A stretch of DNA of 64,000 nucleotides, from the NCBI GenBank assembly GCA_022457155.1, contig JAJGOT010000894.1:1-64000 (forward strand), in the 5' to 3' direction. Both the position numbers and the translations under genes were made by a program. Each line of letters opens with the position of its first letter. Positions within the stretch are counted from its first letter, which is position 1. The notes under the pieces were generated by a model. That model was not told the DNA's origin. It saw only the letters and a program-made list of their open reading frames with translations, and did no database searches. The stretch comes from Cladopsammia gracilis (Eukaryota; Cnidaria; Anthozoa; Scleractinia; Dendrophylliidae). Below are positions 21,775 to 32,480 of the stretch, one piece after another.

Positions 21775-22624
21775 TTACAAATCCAACAAATTGTCGATGT
21801 TCAATTCATCTTCTTCTTTGTATCCATAATTTTTATGGGTATGTGGCAAAGGTCAGCGGATCCAATACTGTTTTTGTGTAAACCAACTGGTAGTGCTTGT
21901 ACTCTGAAAAGGTGAACAGATGATAATGTTTTGCATCCCGGTGTATTTGGAACTCTTGATGACTTGAATTTGGCGCATGTTCTTCAGTGGTTTCTGCACC
22001 TCGTCGAGGACATTTTGCCTGATCACTTGGCAATTTAATTGGGCCACTCTTTCACTGTACTGTTGAGGCTGAAACCTCGAACTTTGCAACAAGTTTCACC
22101 TCGCACGGTCTGGTACCCATAGTACGAATTCAATGATGGATTCACGGATTCATGTTTGAATTCTCCAAGAAAATCGCCGAGGGGTGGGTCGGTTTCACCG
22201 GGACGACTGATGAAAATGACAGAGTCCGTGTCATAATACAGACAGCGTTCTCCTAAGAGCTCCAGGGCTTCGTATAAGTGTGATCGGGCCCAACAAGTGG
22301 TGAAGCAAGCAATGGATATGTTCAGGTGATACGCTGACGTCCCCCTCTTGCTGTTTGTAATGTACCTCTACCCTATCTGCAGTGAGTGGATTCACGTATC
22401 TCACGTCATGCTTGTCCGAGTCCAGGAACTTGTGAAAAGCCACATGGTCGACGAATTCTTTGACCTGGGTCTTGTTTACTTGTTGGCCAAACTTGCCCCA
22501 CATAGAGTTGAGTATGATCTTAGTCACTTGTCTCAGACCTGGATTGTACTCCATGTTTTGGGCATCAAGGCGAAAACCTTCCTTTTCGTAGTATCGTTGA
22601 ATGTACTCGGCCTTTTCCTCTTTG
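21775..22624 (-). pseudogene. DNA polymerase B C-terminal fragment, copy D
   Basis: This left-arm copy of X3 lies on the minus strand, with intact motif-B segment KIILNSMWGKFGQQ and the shared frameshift before motif C. The last part from about 22090 to 21775 is in a third frame, with an additional one-base loss (near 21953) compared with copy B. Like B it has cccataaaaattatgg near 21830. Confidence 0.75.
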
Positions 22625-22765
22625 GTCCCCGTCCAGCTGGCCAAACCTGACCAATCAGCCTTGTTATGACCAAATAAGGAAGTTGGCGTGGGTTAGGAAC
22701 ACATGGGGGAGGAGACAAACCTGACCAAACAGCACGTGTTATGACCAAATAAGGAAGTTGGCGTG

Positions 22766-23796
22766 AAGTTGCTCTGAGCTACTCTGAGTTGCTCTGAGTT
22801 GCTCCGAGTTGCTCCGAGTTGCTCCGAGTTGCTCCGAGTTGCTCTAAGTTGCTCCAAGTTGCTCCGAGTTGCTCTAAGTTGCTCCGAGTTGCTCTAAGTT
22901 GCTCTAAGTTGTTCCGAGTTGCTCCGAGTTGCTCCGAGTTGCTCTAAGTTGCTCCGAGTTGCTCTAAGTTGCTCTAAGTTGTTCCGAGTTGCTCCGAGTT
23001 GCTCCGAGTTGCTCTAAGTTGCTCCGAGTTGCTCTAACTTGCTCCGAGTTCCTCCGAGTTGCTCTAAGCAACATAGAGCAACTAGGAGCAACTCGGTGCA
23101 ACTTAGAGCAACTCGGAGCAACTCAGAGCAATTTAGAGCAACTCGGAGCAACTTAGAGCAACTTAGAGCAACTCGGAGCAACTTATAGCAACTCAGAGTG
23201 ACTCAGAGCAACTTAGAGCCCCTCGGAGCAACTCGGAGCAACTCGGAGCAACTTAGAGCAACTCGGAGCAACTCGGAGCAACTCGGAGCAACTCGGAGCA
23301 ACGTAGAGCAACTCGGAGCAACTTAGAGGAACTTAGAGCAACTCGGAGCAACTCAGAGCAACTCGGAGCAACTCGGAGCAACTCGGCGCAACTCGGAGCA
23401 ACTCGGAGCAACTTAGAGCAACTCGGAGCAACTCGGAGCACCGTAGAGCAACTCGGAGCAACTTAGGGCAACTTAGAGCAACTCGGAGCAACTTAGAGCA
23501 ACTCGGAGCAACCCGGAGCAACTCGGAGCAACTCGGAACAACTTAGAGCAACTTAGAGCAACTCGGAGCAACTCAGAGCAACTCGGAGCAACTTAGAGCA
23601 ACTCGGAGTAACTCGGAGCAACTCGGAGCAACTCGGAGCAACTCGGAACAACTCAGAGCAACTCGGAGTAACTCGGGGCAACTCGGAGCAACTTAGAGCA
23701 ACTCGTAGCAACTCGGAGCAACTCGGAGCAACTCGCAGCAACTCGGAGCAACTCAGAGCAACTCCGAGCAACTCAGAGTAACTCAGAGCAACTTCA
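22766..23796. repeat. Head-to-head decamer arrays in X3
   Basis: About 30 units in the GTTGCT orientation run to about 23067, followed by about 73 units in the AGCAAC orientation. The two sides are far less equal in length than in X2, which shows independent expansion or contraction of each side. Several units carry private variants (cgtagagcaa, ctcggcgcaa, cccggagcaa). Confidence 0.95.
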
Positions 23797-23937
23797 CGCC
23801 AACTTCCTTATTTGGTCATAACACGTGCTGTTTGGTCAGGTTTGTCTCCTCCCCCATGTGTTCCTAACCCACGCCAACTTGCTTATTTGGTCATAACAAG
23901 TGCTGATTGGTCAGGTTTGGCGAGCTGGACGGGGACC

Positions 23938-24762
23938 AAAGAGGAAAAGGCCGAGCACATTCAACGATACTACGAAAAGGAAGGTTTTCGCCTTGATGCC
24001 CAAAACATGGAGTACAATCCAGGTCTGAGACAAGGGCTAAGATCATACTCAACTCTATGTGGGGTAAGTTTGACCCAGGTCAAAGAATTCGTCGACCATG
24101 TGACTTTTCACAAGTTCCTGGACTCGGACAAGCATGACGTGAGATACGTGAATCCACTAACTGCAGATAGGGTAGAGGTACATTACAAACAGCAAGAGGG
24201 GGACGTCAGCGTATCACCTGAACATATTCATTGCTTGCTTCACCACTTGTTGGGCCCGATCACACTTGTACGAAGCCCTAGAGCTCTTAGGAGAACGCTG
24301 TCTGTATTATGACACGGACTCTGTCATTTTCATCAGTCGTCCCGGTGAAACCGACCCACCCCTCAGCGATTTTCTTGGAGAATTCAAACATGAATCCGTG
24401 AATCCATCATTGAATTCGTACTATGGGTACCAGACCGTGCGAGGTGAAACTTGTTGCAAAGTTCGAGGTTTCAGCCTCAACAGTACAGTGAAAGAGCGGC
24501 CCAATTAAATTACCAAGTGATGAGGCAAAATGTCCTCGACGAGGTGCAGAAACCACTGAAGAACATGCGCCAAATTCAAGTCATCAAGAGCTTCCAAATA
24601 CACCGGGATGCAAAACATTATCATCTGTTCACCTTTCCAGAGTACAAGCAGTACCAGTTGGTTTATATAAAAAGAGTATTGGATCCGCTGACCTTTGCCA
24701 CATACCCATATGGATACAAAGAAGAAGATGAATTGAACATCGACAATTTGTTGGATTTGTAA
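23938..24762 (+). pseudogene. DNA polymerase B C-terminal fragment, copy E
   Basis: This is the right-arm copy of X3. The one-base deletion after 'ctgagacaag' is shared with copy C. A private deletion of about 17 bp removes the sequence after 'aagtttg' near 24067, destroying part of the motif-B helix. The motif-C frame (YYDTDSVIF, from about 24266) and the thumb frame ending DELNIDNLLDL at 24762 remain readable. Confidence 0.75.
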
Positions 24763-25147
24763 AGAGTCTGGGACGAGTGGTCACTAGGACCCTCACATAC
24801 ACCCGTGTGGAAATCAGGTTTTATTTTTTCACAAAATAAATTTTGTAAAATTTTAATCGTATGTGTGACGTTATTGACCTCGTTCCCATGCGTGCGTGAT
24901 ATTGCGCAATGGCACTTGCCCGGGCATAGCTCTTTTTCGACCACAGATACGTTTCTATTTTACAGCTCGCAAGCGGCCATCTTGAATTCATTATCCACCC
25001 CTCAATTTGGCGCCATCTTGAATCTATTAACCAGTAGGGGCCATCTAGAATTCATTATCCACCCCTCAATGCGCTTTGGCGCCATCTTGAATCTATTAAC
25101 CAAAAGGGCCACGCCCGTATGAACCGCTTGACATTACTACTAACGTC

Positions 25148-26116
25148 TTTAATTTCAAAGATGACTTCAAGAAGTGGATACGGGTTTTCTATACAGACAT
25201 ATCAAGCTGCGTAATAAACGATGGCTTCGCTTCTCCCTTTTTTAACCTCAATCGTGGAGTAAGACAAGGTTGCCCTTTATCAGGGTTACTTTTTATGTTA
25301 GGAATAGAAATGCTAAACCTGGCCATCCAAGCGAATCCTGATATTAAAGGGTGTAATGTCGGAAAGAAACAAATAAAAATTACCTTATACGCAGATGACA
25401 CTACTATCTTTGTCAAAGATCTAAGCTCGGTAACAGCGCTACTTGACACTTTAGAAAATTTCAAAAATTGTTCCGGTTTGGAGCTAAATAAATCCAAAAC
25501 GGAAGCCATGTGGCTCGGCTTGTGGGCAGACAGGAAAGATACACCGTTTGGTTTCCGCTGGCCAGAAATCTCCGTGTATGCTTTAGGAATTCACTTTTCT
25601 AACGATAAACGCATTAACGATAAACTCAACTTTGAAAAGAAACTAGAAGACCTTCAAAAAATTCTGAATTCATGGAAAAGAAGGAAGTTAACACTCCTGG
25701 GAAGAATTAATATTGTTAAGACGTTGGGCCTCTCTAAACTCATATATAATGCTTCGGTCTTACCATTACCAGAGGAATTCGCTAAACAGGTAGACAAAAT
25801 CACCTTCGATTTTGTTTGGGAAGGTAAACCCCACAAAATCAAAAAAGCTACACTTATAGGCGAAAAAAGCGATGGCGGCCTAAAGATGGTAGAATTCGAC
25901 TCGATAAATAAGGCTCTAAAAGCTTCTTGGGTTAGAAGATTCAATAATGACGCTGACTCACCTTGGAAAATTATTCCAAATTTCACAACACGTGAGTCAG
26001 GCGGCTTCCAATTCCTACTGTCTTGCAATTACAAGGCAAAAGAATTACAAGCAAACGATATTCCCATTTTCTATCTAAAAATACTTAATTACTGGGAACA
26101 GATTAAAAAAAATTAA
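25148..26116 (+). pseudogene. LINE-A reverse transcriptase, C-terminal half (motifs B and C, thumb)
   Basis: The frame starts with FNFKDDFKKWIRVFY, then NRGVRQGCPLSGLLF (motif B) and TLYADDTTIF (motif C, catalytic YADD), followed by the thumb (LNKSKTEAMWLG, WKRRKLTLLGRINIVKTL). It stops at about 26114. It copies LINE RNA into DNA at the nicked target in an intact element. Here it is separated from its N-terminal half and from the EN domain by more than 11 kb of inserted and duplicated sequence. Confidence 0.88.
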
Positions 26117-26237
26117 GTCCGATCAGATTCAAAACGATGTAGATGCGCGCGAAAGTATCATATGGAATAATACAGATTTCAAAGTTAAGGGAACCCCTAT
26201 TTTTTATCAGTCTTGGTACAACAGTGGTATTACAAAA

Positions 26238-26925
26238 GTGAAGCATTTACTTCATCATAATAGCAGCAAGTTTTTGTCGTTTGAAGAATTTACTACGCAG
26301 TTCAAAATTAAAACTAGCTTTTTAACGTATTATGGACTCTTACGTGCAGTTAAAAGTAGATGGAAAAAACAACACTTACTACGCAAACGCAAACGACGAA
26401 CGCAAGTTGGCTTGACACAGAAGAAATCTCTCCAATGCTGCCCTTCACAAAATCATTGTTAAAAGTAAGCTTCAACCACCAAACACTGAAAATCGAATTA
26501 TTGGCTATGGAATAGACCAGTCTGAAGTGTCGGTTATATATAACTGGCCATTTGGTGTCACAAAGAACGTAAAACTAGCAATGTTCCAATTCAAGATTAA
26601 TCACAACATACTTTATACTAAAGACAAGCTAAAGAAAGCCAACTTAGTATCAGATGATTCTTGTTATCTTTGTAAAAATGAAAGACATACAATCGTGCAC
26701 ATGTTTGTTAAATGCCCCCTAGTCGTTTCCTTCTGGAAAAACTTCCACTTATGGTGGTTACAAAATACAATGGAAAATATACACCTGTCTGAAGCTACCC
26801 TTCTATATGGATCTATCCATCCGCTCAAGTACCAACAAGTGCTAAGCGTCGCACTGCTGATAGCAAAATATTTTATTTACAAATGTAGTTTAATCAGAAG
26901 AACCTCTAACTTTTCAGGTTTTTAA
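26238..26925 (+). pseudogene. LINE-A ORF2 C-terminal region with CCHC zinc finger
   Basis: Two frames separated by a frameshift continue ORF2. The second (from 26527) contains CYLCKNERHTIVHMFVKCP, a Cys-Cys-His-Cys arrangement typical of the zinc-binding region after RT in L1/Tx1-like elements, followed by FWKNFHLWW. This region is thought to help bind the element RNA. The frameshift near 26450 disables the protein. Confidence 0.8.
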
Positions 26926-27178
26926 ATTACAATTTCATGACAACACCATGGTTGAAAGATATATAGCTGTAAGAAACAAAACTAAAAATATTTTCAATGA
27001 AAAATGGAAACCTTTTATTTCAAATAACTTTATCCCAGCTATTGACTAAACTTAGCACAGCAATTTGTTTTTTTTTTACTTCGTATATATGTTTCCAGTA
27101 TGTATCCAATACGTATCTAATTAGTATTTGATTTTTGTGTAAAGCTTAATAATAGTAATAAAAGTTAATAAAAAAAAA

Positions 27179-27641
27179 ACACTTATCTAGACGACTAAGT
27201 CCTGTATTCCAGTCACCGGAGATGATAGTTTTGGATGTATTGGCCTTTGAAACTAAGAGATCACTCAGCGTTCTTATAAATATAGGTTGTTGACGGTAAT
27301 CAGTAGGTGCATAAATATTTACAATTGAGATACTCTCTTCCATTTTCAAATTAGCCAAGATCAACCTGCCTTCAGTATCAGTACAAACATTATCTAATAT
27401 AAAAGATACTATTTGGACTCACCAAGATACATACGCCTCTGGAGTGCTCTGTGCCATGGGAAAAGATGATCTGACCACCCCATTCTGAGCGCCAAAATCT
27501 TTCGTCTTCTCTCTTAGAAAAGGTTTCTTGTAGACAATAAAGTGAAGCTCTTTGATTTTTCAGGTACGAAAAGATTGCCCTGCGTTTTGTAGGATTACGC
27601 AAACCCCTTACATTCAGTGACAAAACTTTTAGCGAAGCCAT
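27179..27641 (-). pseudogene. LINE-B ORF2 endonuclease N-terminal part
   Basis: The minus-strand frame starts at ATG 27641 (MASLKVLSLNVRGLRN) and shows the APE endonuclease order: LNVRG, CLQETF, SEWGGQIIFSHG. After a frameshift near 27400 it shows VNIYAPTDYR and IISGDWNTGL. It is cut at SRLDK by the LINE-A insertion; the next residues lie at 11793-11864. LINE-B is a relative of LINE-A of the same general L1/Tx1 type but clearly different in sequence. Confidence 0.85.
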
Positions 27642-27918
27642 ATTCACGCATACAAAAAGATAAAAGTTTTGAAAGAAAGAAAAACAAAACACCAGAAAGT
27701 CAAACGGACACTAAACACAATCACTTACAATTACAGCTACAACTTACCTCTCCTGGGATCTACAACTATACTCAAAACAAACAAAGAGGTCCGCATATTG
27801 AGAGGTGTAATTAAGTCACATTGTTGCTTTTATATAGGATCGATACAAATTAGACTATTGGGCGTGTTAATTGGTGGAAAAAGAAAAACTGAATCAATGC
27901 TGAAAAATTAAGGTCCGG

Positions 27919-28719
27919 TCAAGATAAACTATAATTTTTTAAGTCTTCTTCCGTATCGATTTTAATTGCAGCCTTGGTCGCTGGATTTAGTTTAATAAAA
28001 ATTTTCCCATCTGTTGTCCAAACTCTCCATTCTTTGTGCTGGCGCTTTTTATCACGTAATGTTTTGAATAATCCGGCTCTTTGGGCTGTAAGATTTTCAT
28101 TTATGTAGATTTTTTCTGCGCCTGAAAGGTGTTGGACGTTTGCTCTGCGTAGTTTCCTGCGGTTCCGATACATTTTATCTTTGCTGTGATAATTATTGAA
28201 ACGCACAATTATTGGTTTTGGTTGAGTTTCCCCCCTCTTAAAACGATGGACTATGTCTATATCTTCCGGATACAAGTCTATGTCCATACTCTCTGCCAAC
28301 TTAATAATTGTCTCTTCAAGATCTTCATCTTCCACTTCGGGAATCCCAAATATTTCTAAATTCACCTTTCTCGTATATTGTTCGAGATCATCCAGTTTTT
28401 TCTCCAAAGACTCAATTTGCGCAATCTTTTCCTGTAGCTTAGTGCTCATCTCTTCCTTATTAGTATCGATTTTTTCATTCAAACCAGAGTTCTTCTTTTC
28501 CAAGTTCTTCACTTTCTTGTGTAGATCCGAGTTGCTTTTAGTAAGTTCATCTGTTTTGGCTTGTGAAAAGTCGAGAGATTCGCGCAGCTCTTTATAGTTG
28601 TTCTGTAATACTTTAAGATCGTTAATCAAGCTGTTGATGTTATTTTCAATTCGCATTAAAGCCTTCCACATGTCTGACAAAGAATGGGTCCCTTCTTCGT
28701 GTTCGACAGAATCCGCCAT
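27919..28719 (-). CDS. LINE-B ORF1, coiled-coil RNA-binding protein
   Basis: An intact 266-codon frame starts at ATG 28719. Residues from about 10 to 125 are a long coiled coil (ELRESLDFSQAKTDELTKS, KKVKNLEKKNSGLNEKID, SLEKKLDDLEQ). An L1 ORF1p-like RRM region follows (YTRKVNLEIFGIPE, DIDIVHRFKRGE, PIIVRFNNY) and then a basic C-terminal domain (KKRQHKEWRVWTTDGKIFIK). In L1 elements this protein trimerises through the coil and coats the element RNA. It sits about 280 bp upstream of ORF2 on the same strand. Surprisingly it is unbroken, while its ORF2 is shredded. Confidence 0.85.
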   Translation of the reverse strand: MADSVEHEEGTHSLSDMWKALMRIENNINSLINDLKVLQNNYKELRESLDFSQAKTDELTKSNSDLHKKVKNLEKKNSGLNEKIDTNKEEMSTKLQEKIAQIESLEKKLDDLEQYTRKVNLEIFGIPEVEDEDLEETIIKLAESMDIDLYPEDIDIVHRFKRGETQPKPIIVRFNNYHSKDKMYRNRRKLRRANVQHLSGAEKIYINENLTAQRAGLFKTLRDKKRQHKEWRVWTTDGKIFIKLNPATKAAIKIDTEEDLKNYSLS

Positions 28720-28926
28720 TGTTGACGAACTGAATTCTTCGTCTGAATTACCACTTTTCGCTTCTTGTTTGGGCGACGTATCAGTGCCTGAACCGCCACT
28801 GAGCCTCTTTCTCTTTATTTTTTTCCATATTCAAAGCATTTGTCGGTTTTCATCTTTAAATTGCCTCTCACATAACGGAGCTCAAAAAAACATGTCCGAC
28901 TCTTGTCAGCCTCTCTTCCCAGTCCC
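28720..28926 (-). other. Probable 5' leader of LINE-B
   Basis: This is non-coding sequence upstream of LINE-B ORF1, abutting the inverted repeat of the next transposon. No promoter motif was identified. Confidence 0.35.
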
Positions 28927-29235
28927 CACATACACATTTGATCAACTGTTGTACCTAAATATATGTGTTTGTATATATTTCAAACCATGCAAGATCTTTC
29001 CTTCTTGATGTACTACAAAAACAAAATTCGTCTCGGAAAAAAAATTCCAAGCTAATTAGAAATAGATAAATCTGTTAACAAGATCAAAGGGAAGCATGGA
29101 TAAAACTTTAGGAACAAACAACCGGTAAAAGACATGCAAAGACGCGAGGGCTTCCGTAGCCATTTATCCTTATTTTATGACCTATGCTTCCATTCGGTCT
29201 TGTCCTCCCTATGTTTTTCTGGGCCGCTTCCAATC

Positions 29236-31978
29236 TTAAGCATGGCTACCTTGAACAACTACATTTTTTACAAGTTCATCAAGCGCATCAATGAAAGTTT
29301 TTTTCCTTGCTTGTGAACCTTTCACTTCGAGATGGAGATCTTGGCATATCGACTTTAGCTGAGCCAACTTCAGACTTTTCAGATTTTTTTTCTTTTGAAA
29401 ACTTACAGATGTTAACCTGTTCAACTTCGATGGGATGCTGGAGCTCGAACATCTCCTGATGGATGGCAATCAGCAAATCTTGGCGAGTCATCTCTGCTTC
29501 CAGTGCTTCTACATCTTCCTCGTAGACCTCGTTTCCCGCATTCATCTCTTTCAATTTAGCGCTATGCCTGGAGAAAAAGCTTTTAATCTGCTGTGTTTTT
29601 TTTTTCACTCACAGGGTTCAAAGAAAAGTTTCCCATCCTCATCTTTTTTTCACTTTCATTTCTTTGGACACTGCAACTGGATCAGCTTTATTACCGGTCC
29701 TTTGTCCCTCTTCGAACTTCTCGCTCAGATATACTTTCACTTTTTCTTCAAATCTCTTCTTCTCTTTGACTGTTTTAAGGGCCCAGCCCATCTTCTGAGA
29801 AGGAGTGCTACGTTTGGCAGGCTCACCAGATGGCTGCTCTACGGTAGTAAGGGATGGCTGGTATTCTGGTTGGCTTATCCCTGTTACTCTGTCGGCCCAT
29901 TTCTTCCTGATGGTGTCATACAAAGAAACTGACTCTAACTCTTTCACGTGCATCCCGATATCCATGTGAGCTTGGGCCTCTTCTTCTGTTTTGAATGTCA
30001 GGATGCAGTTGTTCTCGTTACAGCCAAAGATTTCACTGATACCGGTAGCAGTACTCGCTCGAATTACGCCTCGCTCTTTCTGTCGTGGGGCAAAGGGAAG
30101 AATCACTTTAAAGTCATCGATTCTCTGCTTTCTAAATTCATTGTAGGGCAGGTGTTTACCTTTGCCAATCCTATATGCCTTCCAGACTCTGACTCCTTTT
30201 TCCTCATACATGAAATTGTAAAGCAGGCTGATACCTGGTATATTGTTAAAGGCGTCATCAAGATCTTTGGAGCTATCAATTTCCACCACAGAAACTGGGC
30301 ATCCTGTCAGCCCTCTATGTGATTCAATGGCTGTCTTCATGTCCTCTGCTGTGGTGACGTCGTGGTTTTCGTTGACATAGCGTCGTATGTGGGCCTTCAT
30401 GGGGGCAGTTTTACGGTCACAAATGTCTTTTCCAGCTTGGGGATCGGAAAAGTCATAGCGAATTACAGACACCCCAGTGCGTTTGCCTATGTCAGCAAGG
30501 TAGACGATAAGCGGGCCATTGTGGTAGCATCTTGCGTTGTCCGATCTTAGGTACGCCTGGGTGATAAGAGGATACTCTGCTTTGATGGTCTTGAACAGGT
30601 GGTCAAGAAGAGATGCCACTGCATAGTTGTTTTGCGTACAAGCATTGAAAATGTAAACGAAGCACTCCACTTCATAGTTTTCCTCCCTCCTAGTGACAAC
30701 TGCACTGACATGCCAGCTGAGGCCACGCTTTCCGAAGAACTCGCTCATACTCTCTCTGTACTTCATGGGAAGAAACTTCATCGCCCAATCGACAATAATC
30801 AAGCACGTCTGTTGGTCAAGCTTACTCATGGCATCTTGTTTTGCCTCTTCCTGCAAAAACGTTCTCAACAAATGGGCTTTCCATGCGCGGATAAAAAGTC
30901 AAAATGTGTTCTGTTTCTCTGCTGTTCATCTATTGAAATACTTTTGATTTTTTCTTCAACATCTTTCAAGGTGAATTCGAGAGACTCACAGCGATCACAT
31001 TCGATGTCGTGCTTATGTGAGCATTTAGTCTGGTATTCTTGTCTTTGATCACTCAGAGCGTACGTCGAGCAGTGATCGGGACAGTTTTCTTCACGTCCAA
31101 CATGGGCCTTGTAATCTGTCTTCAAGTATCGTTTTGCTTCTTTGATGTTGTTTTTGATGGTCTTTGCCCATGACTCGTCTGCTCCGTACTCGACCATTGT
31201 TTGTGTTGGAATCATCAAGTTATCGATGGCTTCTGTTCCTTCAGCTGTGATGTTATCTAAACCTTGCAGGGACTTCTGCATCGAGGCGCTTCAGACATCT
31301 AGTATTCTGTACAAGGACCTCTCACCGGCTGGCTCGAACTGTTGTTGGTTACAGTACGAGAGGTATCGGTCAATGATTCGAGTGGGAATCAGTGTTCGCA
31401 CAACAGCTGGAATAATTATTTGTTTTCCAGAATCCAGTTTCATTGTCTTGGTGCCGAAGGCCACGTCTTGCAGGAATTCTGGTCTTGAAACAAAATCAAG
31501 GAAGTGATGTACTTTTGCGTGCCCAATCTTGTTCTAAAAATCTGTTTGTCTGGAATAGGTTGTCCTTTCCCTGACTTTGTGGCATGGTCACGGGCTTGGT
31601 CAATTCGCCACTTTGTCAGACCCGGTATTATCCTTTGGAGTTCTGAACGGCTAAAATCGTTAGCAAATATGGACAAAATCTGACGTTTTGTTTGCCACGT
31701 TTGAGCATCATTGTGGGCCTTGACCAGGGCATCTATAAGATCTGATTCGATATCAAAGTGCTTTGGCGTTGTTTCTTTTGATTCTCCGTCTGTCTGATTG
31801 ATTTCCAAAGTTGTTCCTCTTGCCCTGGACTGATAACTGATAAGGTGGTAATGAACATTTCTTTTGCTTTTCTCAAATAGTACTTTTGCTGGGTAGAAGA
31901 AATGTCATTCCATTCAGTATTCAATGTAGACTGGAGAGGACTTACACGGCCGTCTGTCACACTACCAAAAGCATCGTT
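29236..31978 (-). pseudogene. DDE-type transposase-like gene with a C-terminal SAP-like segment, multiply broken
   Basis: From 5' to 3' on the minus strand: an acceptor-like ttttggtag precedes SVTDGRVSPLQS (about 31960). The coding sequence continues to about 31540, shifts frame (FLDFVSRPEFLQDVAFG, about 31500), meets an in-frame TGA near 31297, then passes a Cys/His-rich region (CPDHCSTYAL, CSHKHDIECDRCESL; about 31080-30980). After a frameshift near 30890 the longest frame reads LIIVDWAMKFLP, YLRSDNARCYHNG and YVNENHD, candidate positions for acidic catalytic residues of an RNase-H fold. Near 29400-29240 KLAQLKSICQDLHLEVKG resembles a SAP DNA-binding helix pair. The superfamily was not identified. 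At least four breaks make it non-functional. Confidence 0.7.
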
Positions 31979-32025
31979 TAGGGCCTTTCTTTTAGTGTGC
32001 TTTTAGTGTTATATATATATAATAT

Positions 32026-32032
<7 letters not shown>

Positions 32033-32094
<62 letters not shown>

Positions 32095-32170
32095 GTACAT
32101 CCTGTGCCCAAGTTCAGGAGTTGCCATAAAGCCCTTATGGTAATAACCGGGAGGGCACATTGTATACATA

Positions 32171-32228
<58 letters not shown>
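32033..32228. repeat. Two (TA)n microsatellites around an 80-bp core
   Basis: Long uninterrupted AT dinucleotide runs at about 32034-32091 and 32173-32228 flank a unique block (taccgtacatcctgtgccca ...). They lie in what would be the first intron of the transposase-like gene. Paired TA tracts can extrude cruciforms and are instability-prone. Confidence 0.9.
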
Positions 32229-32232
<4 letters not shown>

Positions 32233-32480
32233 CTTAGCAAAAATGTCTAACACTCGTTCGACTGTAACTCTTCAACGAAATGCTTTTGCGCTTCAAAATT
32301 TTGCCAAGATGTGTAGTTTTAAACTCTCTACAATTCCATAAACATTTTGGAATCGGAATCTATTGTTTAATGCTTCTGAATTTTGTTATGACGTAAGTGA
32401 AAACCAAGAATTAACATTTCCCCAATTATCCAGCCCTAGTTCGGTTTTTCTATAGGAGCAAATAGTAGATATAAACTCAC

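Larger units (their letters stand above)
21321..25141. mobile_element. Element X3: complete fold-back element with matching 6-bp target duplication
   Basis: X3 begins AGTAGTAATGTC and ends CATTACTACT, and is flanked on both sides by AACGTC (21315-21320 and 25142-25147). Removing X3 and one hexamer rejoins the LINE-A reverse-transcriptase frame (…KILN-V-FNFKDDF…), which is direct evidence of insertion. Arm layout is as in X2: about three ~68-bp repeats at left, two at right, polymerase fragments D and E pointing outward, and decamer arrays meeting at about 23067. Length is 3,821 bp. Confidence 0.9.
25142..27178 (+). mobile_element. LINE-A 3' half to the poly-A tail
   Basis: It resumes LINE-A exactly after X3 at the duplicated AACGTC. 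It runs through the rest of RT and a C-terminal zinc-finger region, then an AT-rich 3' UTR ending in aataaaagttaataaaaaaa at 27178. The following bases repeat the 14-bp target duplication seen at 11851. Only one copy of this half exists, consistent with the tandem duplication model. Confidence 0.85.

Noticed and set aside
15284..23796. Repeat protein with a 10-residue LLRVAPSCSE period
   Set aside because: It arises from three decamers per 30 bp; starts are arbitrary and the arrays are the inverted centre of element X.
29435..31507. Several plus-strand frames of 120-165 codons
   Set aside because: They lie antisense to the transposase-like pseudogene and show no motif.
31978..32253. Frames of repeated Ile-Tyr
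   Set aside because: They are translations of (TA)n microsatellites.
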